From the NCBI RefSeq assembly GCF_000716535.1, contig NZ_JNWV01000045.1:1-63455 (forward strand): DNA of 63,455 nt, written 5' to 3'. Positions 59,546 through 63,455 of this stretch are shown here, piece by piece (the stretch's first letter is position 1; every line of letters starts with the position of its first letter). The DNA is from Streptomyces flaveolus (GTDB lineage Bacteria > Actinomycetota > Actinomycetes > Streptomycetales > Streptomycetaceae). Both the position numbers and the translations under genes were made by a program. The notes under the pieces were generated by a model that saw nothing but the letters and a program-made list of their open reading frames with translations, was not told the DNA's origin and did not search any database.

Positions 59546-59762
59546 CCCGCTGCCACCGGACTTGGCGTCCGCCGCGGTGGTCGCGGTCATCACCCTCTGC
59601 CGTGCCGCCCAATGCCACCTTGTGCTCATGGTGACGCACGCCTCTGAGCGCCCCCCGGGGAGCGGCGACCGCGCCTGAGCCGCACTGATCGGTGTCCGGT
59701 ATGTCCTGATCCCTGTCCCGTCACTCACCCCGATTGAAGACGCCCCGGAGCCTGCCCTTAAA

Positions 59763-59787
59763 GTTCTATGTACAACGAACATCGAAC
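59763..59787. promoter_or_regulatory. 25-bp operator-like palindrome before the SDR gene
   Basis: The arrangement is GTTC-T-ATGT-7-ACAT-C-GAAC, with both half-site words perfectly inverted about the centre. It sits right before the AAGGAGG ribosome binding site, so a bound protein would block transcription. The upstream ArsR protein is the likely binder. Confidence 0.6.
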
Positions 59788-59798
59788 AAGGAGGCTTC

Positions 59799-60566
59799 AT
59801 GCCTGCCAACTCTCTCGACCAGGTCTTCTCCGGCCATGTCGCGATCGTCACCGGCGCCGGGTCCGGCATCGGCCGGGCCACGGCCATCGCCTTCGCCGAG
59901 GCCGGTGCACACGTACTCGGGGTCGGGCGCCGTGAGGAGCCGTTGAAGGAGATGGCCGGGGCTCACGACAACATCGAGTTCCTGGCGATCGACATCTGCG
60001 GCGACGGAGCACCCGCCCAGGTGGTCAGTGCCGCCGTGGAACGCTGGGGACGCCTCGACCACCTCGTCAACAACGCCGGTGCGACGGCGGTCATGCCGCT
60101 GGCGGAGACCGACAAGCAGACGATCGTCGATCTGCTCGCGCTCAATGTCGTCGCTCCGAGCCTGCTGGCCCACGAGGCCCTGCCTCACCTCCGGAGGACC
60201 TCAGGAACGATCATCAACCTCTCCAGCACCTACGGCCACCGTCCCATGGCGGGCGGCGCGCACTACTCGGCCACCAAGGCGGCCATCGAGCAGATGACGC
60301 GGAGCTGGGCCCTCGAACTCGCCGGCGAAGGCGTTCGCGTCAACTCCGTCGCCCCCGGCCCCACCCGGACCGACGTCATGCTGCACGCCGGCCTCACGCC
60401 GGAGGCCGCCGACGGCATGTACGCCTACGAGCGCGACCGTATCCCCACGCACCACATCGCGAGCGCGGACGAGATGGCCCACTGGATCCTCCGGATGGCC
60501 GAGCCGGCCGGGCGCCATGCGACCGGTCAGGTGATCACCGTCGACGGCGGACTGGAACTCATCTGA
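59799..60566 (+). CDS. Short-chain dehydrogenase/reductase
   Basis: A 255-residue classical SDR. TGAGSGIGRATAIAFAEAG near 18-36 binds NAD(P). NNAGA follows near 88. INLSSTYGHRPMAGGAHYSATKAA near 137-160 supplies catalytic Ser, Tyr and Lys. PGPTRTDVM is next, and GQVITVDGGLELI closes the protein. The substrate is unknown. The ATG at 59799 follows AAGGAGG. It is probably repressed by the upstream ArsR protein through the palindrome at 59763-59787. Confidence 0.9.
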   Translation: MPANSLDQVFSGHVAIVTGAGSGIGRATAIAFAEAGAHVLGVGRREEPLKEMAGAHDNIEFLAIDICGDGAPAQVVSAAVERWGRLDHLVNNAGATAVMPLAETDKQTIVDLLALNVVAPSLLAHEALPHLRRTSGTIINLSSTYGHRPMAGGAHYSATKAAIEQMTRSWALELAGEGVRVNSVAPGPTRTDVMLHAGLTPEAADGMYAYERDRIPTHHIASADEMAHWILRMAEPAGRHATGQVITVDGGLELI

Positions 60567-61089
60567 CTCCACTGCCCTCCTCGCCCGGACGACGGGCCGT
60601 GTGGGTGGGGAAGGGGGGCGCATCTCGACAGGCGGTGCGACCTCGACCACCGAGGCGGCCGCGTCGAGGCTGATCGAGGGCAGGTGTCCGAGTCGTCGAG
60701 GCCGCCGATCGGCAGGAACGGCGCCTTAACGTACGGGTCGCCCACATGGTTGCCGTTATTGCTGTCGGCGCGCCCCGGGCACTTGCCGACCGGCCCTGTG
60801 TTGTCCGAGTCCGCCCGCACCCCCTACCGCCGGCGAGGGACGTCGAACCGGTCCCCGGCGAGCCGTCGACCGTGATGAGCGCAGTCGACTGAGCGCCGGG
60901 AACGCGGTCCCGGGGGAGCAGCGAGCTGGTCGACGTGCAGGGTCAGTCGGGCGCCGCCGTGGCTCCATCGATGAGGCGATCGGCTGCCTGCTCGGGCTCG
61001 ACGCGTGGCGGCACCGGCGCGAGGCCGTAGGGGAGAGCACGGAGGAGGCCCCGGAGGACATTCCGGAGCCTCCGGTCGAGGATCCCTCC
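60567..61089. other. Unresolved region with a possible minus-strand coding remnant
   Basis: Near 60660-60820 the minus strand reads DSNNGNHVGDPYVKAPFLPIGGLDD, a protein-like stretch, but it has no clear start, and a shift of frame follows. I cannot assign it. On the plus strand, in-frame sequence (GSIDEAIGCLLGLDAWRHRREAVGE) runs into the gene at 61090, so that gene may begin earlier. Confidence 0.3.
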
Positions 61090-61443
61090 GTGGAAGTCCC
61101 CGCACCGACCGCGCTTCCGGTTCACCATCATCACCACTTCGGCGAGCCGCTGTCCATGCTGGAGGGCACCGTCCGTGACGGCGAGCAGCAACCCATCCGC
61201 CATGCCGCCGTGACCGTCATGGACACCCGCGGCCGGCAACTGGTGCGGACCACGACGAACGCGCAGGGCGAGTACGCCGTGACCGGCCTGCCCGAGGGAC
61301 ACATCGTCCTCGTCGTCTCCCGCCCCGGCCGCCACCCGGTGGTGCACCAGAAGCTGATGCAGTCCGGCGTGGCCGTCCGGGCCGGCTTCACCCTGCACGG
61401 CCGCACCCGCTGGACGTCGTCACGGGTACTGGCGCAGCACTGA
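61090..61443 (+). CDS. Carboxypeptidase-regulatory-like (Ig-fold) domain protein, probably truncated at the N-terminus
   Basis: A 117-residue reading with one carboxypeptidase regulatory-like beta domain at about 22-105: LEGTVRDGEQQPIRHAAVTVMDTRGRQLVRTTTNAQGEYAVTGLPEGHIVLVVSRPGRHP. These domains are usually fused to transporters, proteases or cell-surface proteins. The frame is open for at least 45 codons upstream of the GTG used here, with an acidic, proline-rich linker (ESTEEAPEDIPEPPVEDPS), so the true N-terminus may lie further left or be missing. A HHHHH run precedes the domain. Confidence 0.5.
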   Translation: MEVPAPTALPVHHHHHFGEPLSMLEGTVRDGEQQPIRHAAVTVMDTRGRQLVRTTTNAQGEYAVTGLPEGHIVLVVSRPGRHPVVHQKLMQSGVAVRAGFTLHGRTRWTSSRVLAQH

Positions 61444-61554
61444 CACGAGCGCGGGTCGCCTCCCGCGTCGAAGGGCCGTTTCGGCGTCGCGCCTGATGGT
61501 ACGTCCGCCACAGCGGCTGTCCGTGGCCGTGTCCTCCACCGGGGACGAAGTCCC

Positions 61555-61581
61555 TGTCACAAACGGGCGGCATGCTCGGTC
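61555..61581 (+). promoter_or_regulatory. ECF41-type promoter of NmrA-4
   Basis: Perfect TGTCACA (61555-61561), 16 bases, GGTC (61578-61581), ending 122 bases before the ATG. Confidence 0.73.
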
Positions 61582-61703
61582 AGCCCTGTGTGCGGAGACG
61601 GGCGAGCGGAAGATCGATCTCAGTCGAGTGTGTCGTCGCCTTGCGAAGCACGCATTGATGAACCTTATGTCCAGATTTGCGCACACTATTCGAAAGGCGC
61701 GTC

Positions 61704-62432
61704 ATGAAGATCGCAGTCATCGGCGGAACCGGACTGATCGGCTCGCAGGTCGTCCGGAACCTGAACGCCGCCGGGCACGAGGCGGTACCGCACTCGCAGT
61801 CCACCGGAATCGATGTCATCAGCGGTCAGGGGCTGGAGCAGGCGGTCGCCGGCGTCGACGTCGTCGTCAACCTGACCAACTCGCCGACCTTCGACGAGGC
61901 GTCACCGGCCTTCTTCCAGACCTCGATGGACAACCTCCTGGCCGCGGCCCGGAAGGGCGGCGCCGGACACTTCGTCATCCTCTCGATCGTGGGCGTCGAC
62001 CAGGTGCCGGGCTTGGACTACTACCGTGCCAAGGTCTTGCAGGAAGACATCCTCAAGGCAGGTCCGATTCCCTACTCGATCGTCCGGGCCACGCAGTTCA
62101 TGGAGTTCATGGACGCCGTGCTGTCCTGGACCGCAGACGGCGACATCGTCCGGCTGCCCGCCACGCCGATCCAGCCGATCGCTGCAAAGGACGTGGCCGA
62201 CGCGGTCGCGGAGGTCGCCGTGGGCGACCCGCTGAACGGCATCCGCAACATCGCCGGCCCCGAGATCTTCAACCTCGACGAGCTCGGCCGGATCACCCTG
62301 TCCCACAAGGGCGACCCCCGCACCGTGGTCACCGATCCCACGGCCGGTATGTTCGCCGCCGTCGAGGGTGACGTGCTCACCGACGAGAACGCGCACCTCG
62401 CCCCCACCCGATACACCGACTGGCTCTCCTGA
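61704..62432 (+). CDS. NmrA-like NAD(P)-binding protein (NmrA-4)
   Basis: A 242-residue paralogue closest to NmrA-1: MKIAVIGGTGLIGSQVVRNL, GIDVISGQGLEQAV, VVVNLTNSPTFDEASPAFF, LSIVGVDQVPGLDYYRAKVLQEDIL and IPYSIVRATQFMEF. YYRAK keeps the Tyr/Lys pair. DELGRITLSHKGDPRTVVTDPTAGMFAAVEGDVLT matches the C-terminal lobe. The ATG at 61704 follows GAAAGGCG. It has its own perfect ECF41-type box. Confidence 0.88.
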   Translation: MKIAVIGGTGLIGSQVVRNLNAAGHEAVPHSQSTGIDVISGQGLEQAVAGVDVVVNLTNSPTFDEASPAFFQTSMDNLLAAARKGGAGHFVILSIVGVDQVPGLDYYRAKVLQEDILKAGPIPYSIVRATQFMEFMDAVLSWTADGDIVRLPATPIQPIAAKDVADAVAEVAVGDPLNGIRNIAGPEIFNLDELGRITLSHKGDPRTVVTDPTAGMFAAVEGDVLTDENAHLAPTRYTDWLS

Positions 62433-62662
62433 CCGACGACGTCGGGCTGCCGGCGAGCCGAGCCCCGGCCGGTGCGGTGGGCGACCGCACCGGCACTGGG
62501 GGCGGCGGTACATCTTTGGGACCGTGCCCGCACGGATCCGCTCATGGCCGAGACTCTCGATCCCTCCGCGGTGGCGTCTCGGCCGTTCGGCCTGCCCTCG
62601 GTGCGCACGTGCGCGGGTGTGGACACCGGGTGCCCGGTCCCTGCCGGGACGCGGACCGGGTG

Positions 62663-63151
62663 TCAGCGCACGGAGACGACCGTCAGGGACTTGACGGCGC
62701 CCGCGCCTCGCAGGGTGAGGTCGAACAGCAGGTCTCCCTGCCCAGGGCGCAGGTCGGCCGTGTGAGCAGGGGCGATTTCCTGTTCCGGGCCCTGTCCGCG
62801 CTCGCCCTGACGCGGCCCGTGGATGACGGTGACGTACACGGTGGACGGCCCGGTGTTCCGTACCCTCACCTGTGTGGTCGTTGAACAGCGCCGCGGCGCG
62901 TCGGGCGTCGGGCACACGTAACGCAGGTCACCGAAACCGTAGGTGCCGCAGGACAGCTCCTCGTCGGCGGGCAGGGCGGAACGGCAGGTGCGCCCGGCGC
63001 TGACACGGTCGTCGCCCGTGTCGTCGGGGTCGTGCGGGAGCGAGGTGCCGACGGCGACCAGGGTAAGGACGGCACAGCCCGCCCAGGCCGCCGCCGTGCG
63101 ATCGGGGCGCCTGCGAGCGGTCCACAGCTTGGAGTGGCGTACGGAGTTCAC
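62663..63151 (-). CDS. Membrane-anchored extracytoplasmic protein of unknown function
   Basis: A 162-residue protein with a basic N-terminus (RHSKLWTARRRPDRT), one membrane helix near 20-37 (AAAWAGCAVLTLVAVGTSL), and an exported beta-rich domain of about 120 residues. The outer part has four cysteines (TCRS, LSCGTYG, YVCPTP, RRCSTT) that could form two disulfides. VRVRNTGPSTVYVTVIHGP and LLFDLTLRGAGAVKSLTVVSV are strand-like. No family recognised. The ATG at 63151 lies 71 bases from a perfect ECF41-type box, marking it as a probable regulon member. Confidence 0.68.
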   Translation of the reverse strand: MNSVRHSKLWTARRRPDRTAAAWAGCAVLTLVAVGTSLPHDPDDTGDDRVSAGRTCRSALPADEELSCGTYGFGDLRYVCPTPDAPRRCSTTTQVRVRNTGPSTVYVTVIHGPRQGERGQGPEQEIAPAHTADLRPGQGDLLFDLTLRGAGAVKSLTVVSVR

Positions 63152-63222
63152 TGGAATCCTCGACAGGTTTCGGTGATTTCACACCGTATGCCAATGTTGG
63201 GTTGACAGCGTTCTCCTACTTT

Positions 63223-63249
63223 GACCACGCACCAAGTGGATCTGTGACA
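63223..63249 (-). promoter_or_regulatory. ECF41-type promoter of the membrane-anchored protein
   Basis: Perfect TGTCACA (63249-63243), 16 bases, GGTC (63226-63223), minus strand. Confidence 0.74.
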
Positions 63250-63417
63250 CCGAGGCGCTTGCCCTGTCTTCCGGCAGTGGGCGGCAGCGTCGCCGCGCCG
63301 GTGACGCGCGTCGTCCGCAGGCCCGCGAAGCGGTTCCGTGAGGAGGCGCCGAGTCGTGCCTCTCGGACCGCCCGTCGGTCCATGACGACGCCGTCTGCGG
63401 ACGCGGCGCGCGGCAGT

Positions 63418-63455
63418 TCAGGCCGGGAAGGCGAACAGGCGGTAGTCGGACAGCG
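63418..63455 (-). CDS. Possible C-terminal end of a gene running off the window
   Basis: The minus strand at the very edge reads LSDYRLFAFPA and a stop. It is protein-like, but only 11 residues are visible, so this is a suggestion only. Confidence 0.25.
   Translation of the reverse strand, partial: LSDYRLFAFPA

Larger units (their letters stand above)
59465..59798. other. Intergenic region between arsR and SDR
   Basis: It contains a perfect ECF41-type box on the minus strand (59545-59519) and a 25-base palindrome at 59763-59787. No gene recognised. Confidence 0.5.

Noticed and set aside
1..63455. Insertion sequences, tRNA, rRNA or integrase genes
   Set aside because: I looked for transposase or integrase motifs, tRNA-like cloverleafs and terminal inverted repeats flanking the island and found none I could support.

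Overview
The window is from a high-GC actinomycete, almost certainly Streptomyces or a close relative. It has strongly GC-biased third codon positions, two WhiB-like proteins, LAL-type LuxR regulators, an AceE-type pyruvate dehydrogenase, SnoaL-tailed ECF sigma factors and many paralogous stress oxidoreductases. It looks like an accessory stress/redox island: there is no ribosomal or tRNA gene, there are many short divergent transcription units, and paralogues and decayed gene fragments are common.

The main result is a shared promoter. Reading both strands I find TGTCACA, exactly 16 bases, then GGTC in 18 places. Six one-base variants also occur (TGTC or AGTC as -10, CGTCACA or TGTCACG as -35). 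Nearly all lie 10-250 bases upstream of a start codon and point at it. This closely resembles the promoter reported for group ECF41 sigma factors (TGTCACA / CGTC, as I recall it). The window encodes five ECF41-like sigma factors plus two decayed ones. Downstream of the boxes are the classic ECF41 'COE' targets (carboxymuconolactone decarboxylase, oxidoreductases, NmrA-type epimerase-like proteins). There are also unexpected members: NDH-2, two succinate-dehydrogenase-like flavoproteins, a 7Fe ferredoxin, an orphan cytochrome b, two OsmC/Ohr proteins, two cupins, a WhiB protein, a methyltransferase and several unknowns. Only one sigma gene (10168-11070) has a perfect box upstream, so it is the best candidate for master regulator.

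Layout. 1-8.1 kb: WhiB protein, PAP2 phosphatase, SDR with a decayed MFS/SDR scar, orphan FtsX permease, alpha/beta hydrolase. 8.2-17.6 kb: coiled-coil/winged-helix paralogues, sigma-1, sigma-2, hydrolase, NDH-2, sigma-3, sigma pseudogene, second WhiB, YceI. 17.8-23.6 kb: NmrA-1, flavoprotein-1 divergent from ferredoxin, Ohr, sigma-4, a membrane protein. 23.6-29.1 kb: an operon of FAD reductase, PIG-L deacetylase, EhpF-like adenylase and EhpG/LuxC-like reductase, then a methyltransferase. 29.3-38 kb: cytochrome b, secreted hydrolase, GNAT, E2 and E1 of a pyruvate dehydrogenase, NmrA-2. 38-49.9 kb: cupins, a CMD-epoxide hydrolase-MFS operon, DUF427, hydrolases, a LuxR pseudogene, OsmC, NmrA-3, a sigma pseudogene and an unknown. 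50-63.4 kb: aldehyde dehydrogenase, XRE regulator, flavoprotein-2, a large LuxR regulator, sigma-5, ArsR/SDR pair, NmrA-4 and a membrane-anchored protein.

Taken together, the genes suggest that one or more ECF41 sigma factors switch on a compact set of electron-transfer enzymes (NDH-2, flavoprotein, cytochrome b, ferredoxin), peroxide/thiol protection (Ohr, OsmC, AhpD-like CMD) and NAD(P)H-binding NmrA proteins. The promoter pattern is read directly from the sequence. The sigma assignment and the physiology are inference.
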